The position numbers and the translations under genes were made by a program. 64,000 bases of DNA, from positions 19,736 to 83,735 of the forward strand of contig JAAWQR010000001.1 of assembly GCA_022800625.1 (NCBI GenBank), in the 5' to 3' direction. The stretch's first letter is position 1. Each line of letters opens with the position of its first letter. Origin of the DNA: Clostridiales bacterium. GTDB taxonomy: Bacteria > Bacillota > Clostridia > Oscillospirales > CAG-272. Shown piece by piece: positions 11,476-20,965 of the stretch. The notes beneath the pieces were generated by a model. It saw nothing but the letters and a program-made list of their open reading frames with translations, was not told where the DNA came from and ran no database searches.

Positions 11476-11565
11476 ATGCTTTGTATTTTCTTTTAAATAA
11501 ATTTACGGTAAATCAGCGCGGATATATTTAAGAGATATACCGCTTTGGAAAGGATTTGTATAATT

Positions 11566-13221
11566 ATGAGCAGCGAATCAATAAAGCTCGGAGCACAAAA
11601 CGCACCTCACAGAGCGCTGTATCATGCGCTTGGCATGACGGAGGAGGAAATAAGCAGACCGCTTGTCGGCATTGTAAGCTCTTACAATGAGATCGTTCCG
11701 GGGCACATGAATATCGACAAAATTGTAGAAGCCGTTCGCTTAGGTGTAGCCATGGCAGGCGGAACACCGATCGTTTTTCCGGCAATTGCCGTATGCGACG
11801 GAATTGCTATGGGGCACAGAGGAATGAAATATTCTCTTGTAACACGCGACCTGATTGCAGACTCTACAGAAGCTATGGTTGCAGCACACGGATTTGACGC
11901 GCTTGTTATGGTTCCGAACTGCGATAAGAACGTACCGGGACTTTTGATGGCGGCTGCAAGGCTGAATGTACCGACAGTGTTTGTAAGCGGCGGTCCTATG
12001 CTTGCAGGTCATGTTGACGGAGCAAAAACAAGCTTTTCATCAATTTCCGAAGCTGTCGGACAGTACAACGCAGGCAAGATCTCACTTGAAAAACTGAAAG
12101 AATACGAGTGCAAAACATGCCCGACCTGCGGATCATGCTCAGGTATGTATACTGCAAACTCAATGAACTGCCTGACTGAGGCTCTCGGAATGGGACTTCG
12201 CGGAAACGGAACAATTCCCGCTGTTTATTCTGCGCGTATTGAGCTTGCAAAGCAAGCAGGCATGAAAGTTATGGAGCTTCTTAAAAATAATATAAGACCG
12301 CTTGATATTATGACGCGTGAGGCGTTTAATAACGCGCTTACGGTTGATATGGCTCTCGGATGCTCAACAAACAGTATGCTCCATCTTCCTGCTATTGCTC
12401 ATGAATGCGGAATCGAAATAAATCTCGATATTGCAAATGAAATCAGCAAAAAGACGCCGAATCTTTGCCATCTTGCTCCTGCCGGACGCACATATATCGA
12501 GGAACTTGACGAGGCCGGCGGTGTTTATGCTGTCATGAATGAGCTTTCTAAGAAAAATCTTCTTAATACCGACTGCATAACCGTTACGGGAAAAACTGTC
12601 GGTGAGAATATAGAGGGGGCAGTTAACCTCAATCATAATGTTATCCGTCCTATTGAAGATCCGTACAGTGAGACGGGCGGAATTGCAGTTCTCAGAGGAA
12701 ATTTAGCTCCTGACGGAAGTGTTGTTAAGCGCTCTGCCGTAGCTCCCGAAATGCTCGTTCATGAAGGTCCTGCAAGAGTATTTGAGTGCGAAGAAGATGC
12801 TCAGACTGCAATAAACGCAGGCAAAATAAATCCCGGTGACGTAGTTGTTATCCGTTACGAAGGACCTAAGGGAGGTCCCGGAATGCGCGAAATGCTCAAT
12901 CCGACGTCTGCAATTATGGGAATGGGACTCGGAAGCTCGGTTGCGCTTATTACGGACGGAAGATTCAGCGGAGCAACGCGAGGTGCTTGTATCGGACACG
13001 TATCTCCAGAGGCTGCAAGCGGAGGTCTGATAGGCATTGTTGAGGAAGGCGATATCATCAGCATAAATATTCCCGAATATAAGCTTGAACTTAAAGTTGA
13101 CGATGCTGTTATCGAGGAAAGAATGAAGAATTTCACTCCCAAAACAAAAGAGCTTTCGGGATATCTTAAGAGATATGCTTCTCTTGTGTCAAGCGGTGCT
13201 AAGGGTGCAATTTTAAACTAA
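11566..13221 (+). CDS. ilvD: Dihydroxy-acid dehydratase
   Basis: [74 protein letters not shown] 11566 chosen with RBS GGAAAGG. Confidence 0.95.
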   Translation: MSSESIKLGAQNAPHRALYHALGMTEEEISRPLVGIVSSYNEIVPGHMNIDKIVEAVRLGVAMAGGTPIVFPAIAVCDGIAMGHRGMKYSLVTRDLIADSTEAMVAAHGFDALVMVPNCDKNVPGLLMAAARLNVPTVFVSGGPMLAGHVDGAKTSFSSISEAVGQYNAGKISLEKLKEYECKTCPTCGSCSGMYTANSMNCLTEALGMGLRGNGTIPAVYSARIELAKQAGMKVMELLKNNIRPLDIMTREAFNNALTVDMALGCSTNSMLHLPAIAHECGIEINLDIANEISKKTPNLCHLAPAGRTYIEELDEAGGVYAVMNELSKKNLLNTDCITVTGKTVGENIEGAVNLNHNVIRPIEDPYSETGGIAVLRGNLAPDGSVVKRSAVAPEMLVHEGPARVFECEEDAQTAINAGKINPGDVVVIRYEGPKGGPGMREMLNPTSAIMGMGLGSSVALITDGRFSGATRGACIGHVSPEAASGGLIGIVEEGDIISINIPEYKLELKVDDAVIEERMKNFTPKTKELSGYLKRYASLVSSGAKGAILN

Positions 13222-13234
13222 GGAAGTTTTAAAG

Positions 13235-14482
13235 ATGACCGAAAAACTACACGAACTATTTTTACGGATTCGTGCACTGTCTGTTTTAAGAGAACTGCGC
13301 CACGATCCTGTTATAGAGCATTTGACAAATTTTTTATACACTGTTCAATCCCATCAAATACCCGCTTTTAACAATATTCCGACTTTTATTGATGGTTCTG
13401 TTGATGCTTACACTAATTTTGTATTTTCACTTTATGAAACAGGGAGCGTAAATCTCAGCAGATATATTCAAAATATCGTCAACAATAATGAGAATATATA
13501 TATAAAGCTTGTCGGACAAGGCATAAAACCACCGAGCACTGTTCTTGAAAAAAGCCTCGCTGAGGATCTGGTCACAATGCAAACGGTGGCGTCTTTGACT
13601 CCCAACGATCTGAAGTCAGAGTTTCCTGTCGGTACTTATCTTCCCGAATGGGAAACGGAAGGTATCGATATTGCAGGCGGATACCGAGAACGGATCGCAA
13701 GCATCGGTAAATACGGATACGGTATTTATGCGGCATATAGGATGTTCTATATTAATCAGGATAAACAGATCGTTCCTGTACAGAATCCCGATATGACACG
13801 CCTTTGTGATCTGATTGATTATGAGCGTGAAAAAAAGATTATTATAGACAATACAAAAGCGCTGCTTGAAGGAAAACCGGCTGCTAATATTCTCCTTACG
13901 GGAGATGCCGGAACAGGAAAATCTTCAACCGTTAAGGCTGTTGTAAACGAGCTTTATGATGAAGGGCTTCGTATTCTTGAAGTCAGAAAAGAACAGCTTC
14001 ATGAAATTCCCGCTATTCTTGATGAGCTTACAACGAATCCGCTGAAATTTATTATCTTCATTGATGATCTTTCCTTTTCAAGCGACGATGACAATTTCAG
14101 CGCTCTTAAAGCTGTGCTTGAAGGCTCGGTATCTGCAAAATCTCAAAATGTTGTGATTTATGCAACAAGTAACAGACGTCATCTTGTCAAAGAGAGATTC
14201 TCAGACAGAGAAGGCGATGAAATACATCTGAATGACTCAATTCAGGAAATCGTGTCGCTGTCAGAGCGTTTCGGTATACAGATAACCTTTAATCGTCCCG
14301 ATAAAAATACATATCTTGATATAGTACATCATTTAGCAGATGCACACGGTATTAAATATATCGTAGAAAAGCTTGATATGGAAGCTGAAAAATTTGCTCT
14401 CAGACGCAGCTCCAGATCGGCACGTGCCGCAAAGCAGTTTGTTGACGGACTTTTAGCCGGAAGCACAGCTGATATTATTTGA
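13235..14482 (+). CDS. DUF815-family AAA ATPase
   Basis: 415 aa; Walker A LLTGDAGTGKSST, Walker B FIIFIDDLSF, NVVIYATSNRRHLVKERFSDRE. Confidence 0.85.
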   Translation: MTEKLHELFLRIRALSVLRELRHDPVIEHLTNFLYTVQSHQIPAFNNIPTFIDGSVDAYTNFVFSLYETGSVNLSRYIQNIVNNNENIYIKLVGQGIKPPSTVLEKSLAEDLVTMQTVASLTPNDLKSEFPVGTYLPEWETEGIDIAGGYRERIASIGKYGYGIYAAYRMFYINQDKQIVPVQNPDMTRLCDLIDYEREKKIIIDNTKALLEGKPAANILLTGDAGTGKSSTVKAVVNELYDEGLRILEVRKEQLHEIPAILDELTTNPLKFIIFIDDLSFSSDDDNFSALKAVLEGSVSAKSQNVVIYATSNRRHLVKERFSDREGDEIHLNDSIQEIVSLSERFGIQITFNRPDKNTYLDIVHHLADAHGIKYIVEKLDMEAEKFALRRSSRSARAAKQFVDGLLAGSTADII

Positions 14483-14503
14483 GCTATGCTTTGATAAAAC
14501 ATT

Positions 14504-14542
14504 AAAACTCCGAATACTCAGTAATGAGATTCGGAGTTTTTT
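14504..14542 (+). terminator. Intrinsic terminator downstream of the DUF815 ATPase gene
   Basis: AAACTCCGAATaCTCA-gtaa-TGAGaTTCGGAGTTTTTT. Confidence 0.85.
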
Positions 14543-14614
14543 GTGTCAAACAGAGCGCCATGGTCATATTATAATTATGTATATGTTCTTACATTTCAAT
14601 TAAAGGAGCAGTGT

Positions 14615-15064
14615 ATGCCGAACAGTAACAATGATACATACGGAAAGCTATTAGTAAAAGTGACAAGCGGAAGAGACACGATTCCGCTTGAAAATGCCTT
14701 GGTTTTAATAAGACCGTATGATGACGGAGAATCAGATATTTTGTATTCGCTGAGGACTGATGAGGACGGTATGACAAAGTCTGTTGATCTGAAAGCTCCT
14801 CCGAAAAGTATTTCCTTTATTCCCGGAGGCGATGCAAAACCGTTTTCACAGTATATTATAACCGTAAAGGCAGACGGATATTATACTGTTGAAAATATCG
14901 GAGTGCCTATTTTTGACGGAATTACCTCTATCCAAAATGTCGAAATGATACCGCTTACGGAAGTAGATATGTTTTCGGGAATAAATCCGGAAGTCACATA
15001 TTTTCAAAATGAGGAATATGAAAATTTGAGAGGCACGGGAGACAGGCAGAGCAATATAAATTAA
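14615..15064 (+). CDS. Carboxypeptidase-regulatory-like (Ig-like fold) domain protein
   Basis: MPNSNNDTYGKLLVKVTSGRDTIPLENALVLIRPYDDG...YIITVKADGYYTVENIGVPIFDGITSIQNVEMIPL resembles CarboxypepD_reg repeats. No signal peptide. ATG 14615 has RBS AAAGGAG. Confidence 0.6.
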   Translation: MPNSNNDTYGKLLVKVTSGRDTIPLENALVLIRPYDDGESDILYSLRTDEDGMTKSVDLKAPPKSISFIPGGDAKPFSQYIITVKADGYYTVENIGVPIFDGITSIQNVEMIPLTEVDMFSGINPEVTYFQNEEYENLRGTGDRQSNIN

Positions 15065-15087
15065 AGTTTATTAACAGGAGAATTATA

Positions 15088-16500
15088 ATGGACAGCAACA
15101 TACTTTTACCGTACATACCTGAAGCTATAACCGTTCATCTCGGACCTCCCGATTCTTCTGCTCCGAATGTCACTGTTAGTTTTACAGATTATATAAAAAA
15201 TGTGGCTTCAAGTGAAATATATCCGACGTGGCCTGAAAGTGCGATCCGTGCAAATATTATAGCGCAGATCAGCTTCGCTCTTAACAGAATATATTCTGAA
15301 CATTACAGAAGCCGCGGATACGATTTTGATATTACAAATTCAACGGCGTACGATCAGTCATTTGTAAACGGACGCGATATATTTGAAAATATTTCGCGCA
15401 TCGTGGATTCAATATTTAATAACTACGTCAGCAGACAGGGAAGTGTCGAACCGCTTTTTGCAGCATACTGTGACGGAGTAAGGGTTCAGTGCGACGGTTT
15501 GTCGCAGTGGGGAAGCGTTGAACTTGCAGAACAGGGCTACGGTCCGTATCAGATACTTACAAATTATTACGGAGATGATATTGATATTGTATATGACGCT
15601 CCGGTTCAGGGAGCGGAAGAAAGCTATCCCGGAAGGCTTTTAAGATTCGGTTCTTCGGGAAACGATGTGGGATTTTTTCAAAGACGCCTGAACAGAATAT
15701 CAAGAAATTATCCGTCAATACCGAAAATTCCTCAAGTTGACGGAATTTTCGGAACAGAAACAGACTCTGCAGTCAGACAGTTTCAGAGAATATTTTCACT
15801 GAAAGAGGATGGAATAGTCGGACGATCAACATGGTATGCGATAATCAGGATATATAATGCGGTAAAGCGTATAGCCGACCTTCAATCAGAAGGAATACCG
15901 ATTGAAGATGTAACAAACATACGTCAGCTTGAACTTGATTTCGGAGACACAGGTGCAGGTGTACGTGAATTACAGTATTTTCTTAACTTTATCAGCCTGT
16001 TTAACGACAGTATACCTCAAATAGCAATAGACGGAATATTCGGCAGTGCAACCGAAAGTGCGATTAGAAGCTTTCAGCGATTCTATGGCTTGCCTATAAC
16101 AGGGATTGTAAGAGGTAATGATTGGGATAAATTATTTTCTGTATATACGGGCATAATTGATACGCTTCCTCCCGGCTTTCTTCCTGAAGGTGTGGAACCG
16201 TATCCCGGATATCCGATTAGAATCGGCTCTCGCGGCGATGAGGTCAGAGCTATGCAGGAATATTTAAATCTGATTTCAGACACTTATACTTCGATACCAA
16301 AACTTACGGTTGACGGAATATTCGGCCCTGCTATGACAAATGCTGTCAGAATTTATCAGGATTTGTTCGGAATTGAAGTTTCCGGAACAATAGGAGAGAC
16401 AACATGGGATTCAATTCTTTCAACTTATCTCTCTCTTAGACAAGGCAGAGAGGGAGCACCTATTCAATACGGCGGAGGACTCGGAGAGGTACAGAATTAA
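15088..16500 (+). CDS. SpoIID/LytB-like domain fused to three PG_binding_1 domains
   Basis: N-terminus ASSEIYPTWPESAIRANIIAQISFALNR and LSQWGSVELAEQGYGPYQILTNYYGDDIDI match the SpoIID pattern. Three repeats of the type DGIFGTETDSAVRQFQRIFSLKEDGIVGRSTW. Confidence 0.75.
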   Translation: MDSNILLPYIPEAITVHLGPPDSSAPNVTVSFTDYIKNVASSEIYPTWPESAIRANIIAQISFALNRIYSEHYRSRGYDFDITNSTAYDQSFVNGRDIFENISRIVDSIFNNYVSRQGSVEPLFAAYCDGVRVQCDGLSQWGSVELAEQGYGPYQILTNYYGDDIDIVYDAPVQGAEESYPGRLLRFGSSGNDVGFFQRRLNRISRNYPSIPKIPQVDGIFGTETDSAVRQFQRIFSLKEDGIVGRSTWYAIIRIYNAVKRIADLQSEGIPIEDVTNIRQLELDFGDTGAGVRELQYFLNFISLFNDSIPQIAIDGIFGSATESAIRSFQRFYGLPITGIVRGNDWDKLFSVYTGIIDTLPPGFLPEGVEPYPGYPIRIGSRGDEVRAMQEYLNLISDTYTSIPKLTVDGIFGPAMTNAVRIYQDLFGIEVSGTIGETTWDSILSTYLSLRQGREGAPIQYGGGLGEVQN

Positions 16501-16536
16501 AATTAAGCTACAGCCTATAGCAGAATGGAGTACATA

Positions 16537-17064
16537 ATGGCATTTATCGATCTATCCGATGAGAAAAACAGAATTACAGCAGTGCAAAGGATGCTCAGAA
16601 GTATAGCTCTTGCGGAGAAGCTCCCGAATCCGATCCCGGTAACAGGTGTCTTTGATAAAACAACTGAAGAGGCATTGAAGACTTTTCAACGGCAAAGCGG
16701 ATTGCCTCAAAGCGGAGAATATAATATAGATACATGGAATGCTTTGAAGAAAAAATATTTGGAGATCGTGAATGAACTTGAATCTCCGATCGGAATTACA
16801 CCATATCCGAATATTGTCGGATACACGCTCAGCAGCGGTGAAAGAAGCGAACTCGTGTGTATAACTCAGATTATGCTTAATTCTTTGAGACTTTATTATA
16901 ATATACCGTATGTTATACAGAGCGGAGTATACGATACTCAAACCAAAGATGCTGTGAAAATTTTCCAGAGATCATGCGGTATGGAATGTTCAGGATGTGT
17001 TGACTGCGGAACATGGAACAAGCTTGCAGAAGAATACAATTTAACGGTAAACTACAGTCAGTAA
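16537..17064 (+). CDS. Peptidoglycan-binding protein, two PG_binding_1 domains
   Basis: PVTGVFDKTTEEALKTFQRQSGLPQSGEYNIDTWNALKK and VIQSGVYDTQTKDAVKIFQRSCGMECSGCVDCGTWNKLAEEY. Confidence 0.8.
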   Translation: MAFIDLSDEKNRITAVQRMLRSIALAEKLPNPIPVTGVFDKTTEEALKTFQRQSGLPQSGEYNIDTWNALKKKYLEIVNELESPIGITPYPNIVGYTLSSGERSELVCITQIMLNSLRLYYNIPYVIQSGVYDTQTKDAVKIFQRSCGMECSGCVDCGTWNKLAEEYNLTVNYSQ

Positions 17065-17083
17065 CACGGGCAGTATAGAGAGA

Positions 17084-17116
17084 GGACAGGAAGCTTTATC
17101 AGCTTCCTGTCCTTTT
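17084..17116 (+). terminator. Intrinsic terminator
   Basis: GGACAGGAAGCT-TTATC-AGCTTCCTGTCC then TTTTG. Confidence 0.85.
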
Positions 17117-17129
17117 GAATGTTTTCAGT

Positions 17130-17675
17130 TTATTTTTCGTATATTTCAGATTCTATGATATCGATAGAAATATCGCGCCTGAAACGTGCGTCAGCCTCAT
17201 ATGATTTATATAAAATCATTCCTATTTCACTCGGTTCTGTTATTTCTCCTGTGTTTAGATTTTTTATAGCAACCTCAAGCCAAACGCACCACTCTTTTCC
17301 ATATCCGATTCCGCCGTATGCGTCATCCTGCCTGAGAACAGAAAGAACATTATCGTCAATTACAAAAGAATATCTATCAGTTGACAGATTAAGCTGATCT
17401 TCAAGTATAAGTGTATTAAAGTTCTTAACTGTAAGGGTATCTTCTTCGCCGAAAGCAAGAAAAATTTTACCGTCTTTCGTTTTCAGATTATCATAAAGGC
17501 AGCTCATGATTTTCTGAACATCGGATAGTTTTTCAGCATTGTCTCCGCTTTTTGAAAAAATGTCATTATCACGGTTTCCGCTTACATTTGCATAATTACA
17601 AGATGTCAAGTTGATTGAAATTGATGAATAAATAAAGATAGCGAGAATTAAAGCTGAAATTTTTATGTTTTTCAA
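17130..17675 (-). CDS. Putative lipoprotein of unknown function
   Basis: 181 aa; N-terminal signal MKNIKISALILAIFIYSSISINLTSCNYAN with lipobox-like LTSC. Confidence 0.6.
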   Translation of the reverse strand: MKNIKISALILAIFIYSSISINLTSCNYANVSGNRDNDIFSKSGDNAEKLSDVQKIMSCLYDNLKTKDGKIFLAFGEEDTLTVKNFNTLILEDQLNLSTDRYSFVIDDNVLSVLRQDDAYGGIGYGKEWCVWLEVAIKNLNTGEITEPSEIGMILYKSYEADARFRRDISIDIIESEIYEK

Positions 17676-17840
17676 TTTCTTTTCTCCAATTCAAAAAAGT
17701 CAATGAAATAATATATCACATAAGAGTACTGATATTATTTTACCACAACTCAAAAATTCTTATGTTAACTGTATTTAAAAATATAAAGTCGAATAAGCGT
17801 TTTGTGTTTTGATTCCATTAACAATTAGGAGAAATTTACA

Positions 17841-19238
17841 TTATTTATCATTAGCAAGAACACGTCCCATGAGAACTCCCATTACAGACGCCATCATAAG
17901 ACCGCGGGTCCAACCGCTTGAATCTCCGAGGCAGTGAAGACCTGCGACATTTGTATTGAATTCGGAATCCATCTTGATGCGGTTGCTGTAAAATTTCAGC
18001 TCGGGAGAATACAGAAGCGTTTCAATTGAGGCAAATCCCGGAACCACATGATCTACAGCCTGAATAAAATTTATAATGTTTACCATTGCACGGTACGGCA
18101 TAGCGGCTGTTATGTCTCCTGCCACCGCATCAGGGAGAGTCGGTTTTAAATTCGACTGAGAAAGCTCTTTCTGCCATGTCCTTTTTCCGTCTAAAATGTC
18201 ACCGAATCTCTGCACCAAGATATGACCGGATGCAAGCATATTTGTAAGCTCTCCTACTTTTTGTGCATATGCAATAGGCTCATTAAACGGTTCGCTGAAA
18301 TTATGAGAACACAGAATAGCAAGATTTGTATTGTTGCTTTTGATTTCCTTATATGAATGTCCGTTTACTACAGCGAGATCATTGTCGTAATTTTCCTGGC
18401 TTACGAAACCGCCGGGGTTTTGGCAAAAGGTGCGAACCTTATTTTTAAACGGCTTAGGGTATCCGATAAGCTTTGATTCATACAGTACCTTGTTTACTCT
18501 TTCGATAACTTCATTTCTGACTTCCACTCTAACGCCTATGTCAACAGTTCCGGGTTGATGTGCTATGTTATACTCAGAGCACAGCTTTTCAAGCCATTCT
18601 GCGCCTCGTCTTCCTGTCGCAACTACAGTGTGCTTCGCATGGATTTCCTCACACCTATCGCCGCTTGTTATACGTATTCCGAGACAAGCCGATCCGTCAA
18701 GTATGAGATCGGTGCATTCCCAACCGAACATAATATCTACGCCGGCACTCATAAGATATTTTTCAATCGCAAGATATATTTCCTGAGCTTTTTCTGTGCC
18801 CATGTGCCTGATGGGACAATCCACCAGCCTGAGCCCTGCCTGAATAGCTCTCTTACGGATATCTTTTACTTCGTCATCGTTTCCAAGTCCCTCGATGTGA
18901 GGATCAGCACCGAATTCAAGATAAATTTTATCGGTATAATCAATAGTTTCCTGAACGATGTCATTGCCGATAAGGTTTGGCAGATCACCGCCTACATCAG
19001 CGCTTAGAGAAAGTTTTCCGTCAGAGAAAGCACCTGCTCCCGAAAAACCGGTCGTTATATGGCAGTACGGTTTGCAAGAAGCACACTTTTTGGTGACTGA
19101 TTTCGGGCATCTCCTGTCCTCGACAGCTTTTCCTTTTTCAACAATCAGAATTTTTTTGTCAGACCCCTTTTTCAGCATTTCGATAGCTGTAAATATTCCG
19201 GCAGGTCCAGCTCCGACAATTGCAACATCATAATTCAT
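17841..19238 (-). CDS. NAD(P)/FAD-dependent oxidoreductase
   Basis: 465 aa; YDVAIVGAGPAGIFTAIEMLKKG, HTVVATGRRGAEWLEKL, C-terminal GLHCLGDSSGWTRGLMMASVMG. Confidence 0.85.
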   Translation of the reverse strand: MNYDVAIVGAGPAGIFTAIEMLKKGSDKKILIVEKGKAVEDRRCPKSVTKKCASCKPYCHITTGFSGAGAFSDGKLSLSADVGGDLPNLIGNDIVQETIDYTDKIYLEFGADPHIEGLGNDDEVKDIRKRAIQAGLRLVDCPIRHMGTEKAQEIYLAIEKYLMSAGVDIMFGWECTDLILDGSACLGIRITSGDRCEEIHAKHTVVATGRRGAEWLEKLCSEYNIAHQPGTVDIGVRVEVRNEVIERVNKVLYESKLIGYPKPFKNKVRTFCQNPGGFVSQENYDNDLAVVNGHSYKEIKSNNTNLAILCSHNFSEPFNEPIAYAQKVGELTNMLASGHILVQRFGDILDGKRTWQKELSQSNLKPTLPDAVAGDITAAMPYRAMVNIINFIQAVDHVVPGFASIETLLYSPELKFYSNRIKMDSEFNTNVAGLHCLGDSSGWTRGLMMASVMGVLMGRVLANDK

Positions 19239-19511
19239 TTGTTTATCTCACCTTTCATTGTAAAATATCAAACAATTTGTATAATATTACATATAAAGTA
19301 TATCATAGCAACATACCGTTGTCAACCTTAATCATTGTGCTTTAAAAATATATTATATTCCGATACAAAGTAAGAAATAAACAGGTATCCGGTTATGAAA
19401 ATTAAATGCTGCACAAAGACCTATATTTACTCCGAACTTTTTGCTTTATGATTTTGTGCGGGAGGAACATGTAAACGATTTGTAAACTGCATATTTATTC
19501 GCGAATTCAAC

Positions 19512-19552
19512 TTGACAAGATAAGTATATACGTGTATAATATATGTATACTT
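19512..19552 (+). promoter_or_regulatory. Promoter of the arg operon with inverted-repeat operator
   Basis: TTGACA (19512-19517), 17-nt spacer, TATAAT (19535-19540). Inverted repeat AAGTATA (19522-19528)/TATACTT (19546-19552) flanks the -10. Confidence 0.75.
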
Positions 19553-19590
19553 AATCATTGGCGAGAATAAATATACATTCAGAGGTGATA

Positions 19591-20811
19591 ATGATGAATA
19601 AAAATAACATCAAAAAGGTAGTTCTTGCATATTCGGGCGGACTTGATACTTCTATCATAATTCCGTGGCTGAAGGAGAACTATAATAACTGTGAGGTTGT
19701 AGCGGTTTCCGGAAATGTCGGTCAGGCCGATGAGCTTGAAGGTCTTGAGGAAAAGGCTATTGCAACAGGCGCGTCAAAGCTGTATGTTCTTGATCAGACA
19801 GAAGAATATGTGGATGATTTTATCATTCCCACAATGAAAGCAGGTGCGGTATATGAGGAGTATCTTCTCGGAACGAGCCATGCGCGCCCCTGCATAGCAA
19901 AAGGTCTTGTTGAGGTAGCGATTAAGGAAAATGCGGACGCTATCGTTCACGGCTGCACAGGTAAAGGAAACGACCAGGTTCGTTTTGAACTGGCGATCAA
20001 GCATTTTGCTCCCAATATGCCTATCATTGCTCCGTGGAGAGAGTGGGACATAAAATCACGCGATGAAGAGATCGAGTATGCCGAGGCTCATAATATCCCG
20101 CTGAAGATCAACCGTGAGACTAACTATTCAAAAGACAAAAATCTTTGGCACCTCTCTCATGAAGGAATGGATCTTGAAGATACGGGAAACGAGCCGCAGT
20201 ATGAGAAACCCGGTTTCCTTGAAATGGGTGTATCTCCGATCGACGCTCCCGATGAACCGGCATATGTTGAGATCGATTTTGAAAAAGGAACTCCCGTTGC
20301 TCTTGACGGAGAGCGCATGAGCGCAAAACAGATAATTCTTAAGCTTAATGAAATCGGCGGCAAGAACGGAATCGGTATTATTGATATCGTTGAAAACAGA
20401 CTTATCGGCATGAAGTGCCGCGGAGTATATGAAACTCCCGGCGGAACAATCCTTTATAAGGCTCACAGCGTTCTTGAATCTATCTGCCTTGACAAGATGA
20501 CAATGCACGAAAAGCAGAAGCTTTCCATCACATTTGCAGAGCTTGTTTATAACGGTCAGTGGTTCACTCCTCTCCGCGAGGCTCTCAGTGCTTTCGTTGA
20601 TAAGACTCAGGAGACCGTTACAGGTAAGGTTAGACTGAAGCTTTACAAGGGTAACATGATAAATGCAGGCGTATGGAGCGAGAACTCGCTTTACAGCGAG
20701 GAGATTGCGACCTTCGGTGAAAGCGACTACGATCAGAGAGATTCTGCCGGATTCATCAACCTCTATGGACTTCCGATCAAAGTTCAGGCAATCGTAAACG
20801 GTACAAAATAA
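19591..20811 (+). CDS. argG: Argininosuccinate synthase
   Basis: [49 protein letters not shown] ahead of ATG 19591. Confidence 0.96.
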   Translation: MMNKNNIKKVVLAYSGGLDTSIIIPWLKENYNNCEVVAVSGNVGQADELEGLEEKAIATGASKLYVLDQTEEYVDDFIIPTMKAGAVYEEYLLGTSHARPCIAKGLVEVAIKENADAIVHGCTGKGNDQVRFELAIKHFAPNMPIIAPWREWDIKSRDEEIEYAEAHNIPLKINRETNYSKDKNLWHLSHEGMDLEDTGNEPQYEKPGFLEMGVSPIDAPDEPAYVEIDFEKGTPVALDGERMSAKQIILKLNEIGGKNGIGIIDIVENRLIGMKCRGVYETPGGTILYKAHSVLESICLDKMTMHEKQKLSITFAELVYNGQWFTPLREALSAFVDKTQETVTGKVRLKLYKGNMINAGVWSENSLYSEEIATFGESDYDQRDSAGFINLYGLPIKVQAIVNGTK

Positions 20812-20820
20812 TATTTAAAG

Positions 20821-20848
20821 CCCGTCCTTCACTTTTGTGAGGGACGGG
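20821..20848 (+). terminator. Terminator-like hairpin after argG
   Basis: CCCGTCCTTCAC-TTTT-GTGAGGGACGGG, 12-bp stem with one G.U. No strong U-tract follows. Confidence 0.45.
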
Positions 20849-20881
20849 TATTAGATAATATAAAACACGAATAATTATACA

Positions 20882-20934
20882 TTTACTTTATCCTATCGGA
20901 CGCATTAAAACTACGTCTGATAGGATAAAGTAAA
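20882..20934. repeat. 21-bp inverted repeat in the argG-argH intergenic region
   Basis: TTTACTTTATCCTATCGGACG - CATTAAAACTA - CGTCTGATAGGATAAAGTAAA; all 21 positions pair (one G.U). Confidence 0.9.
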
Positions 20935-20965
20935 ACGAACTTACAAGTAGTTAAGGAGAGATATA

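Noticed and set aside
14543-14614. Definite sigma-K or sigma-E promoter before the SpoIID-like cluster
   Set aside because: CATATTATA and GTCATATT resemble sporulation promoter elements, but the partner elements and spacing do not fit well enough to annotate.
15628-17050. CRISPR or DNA tandem repeats in the PG-binding genes
   Set aside because: The repetition is at protein-domain level (PG_binding_1); nucleotide copies are diverged. No CRISPR-like direct repeats were seen anywhere in the window.
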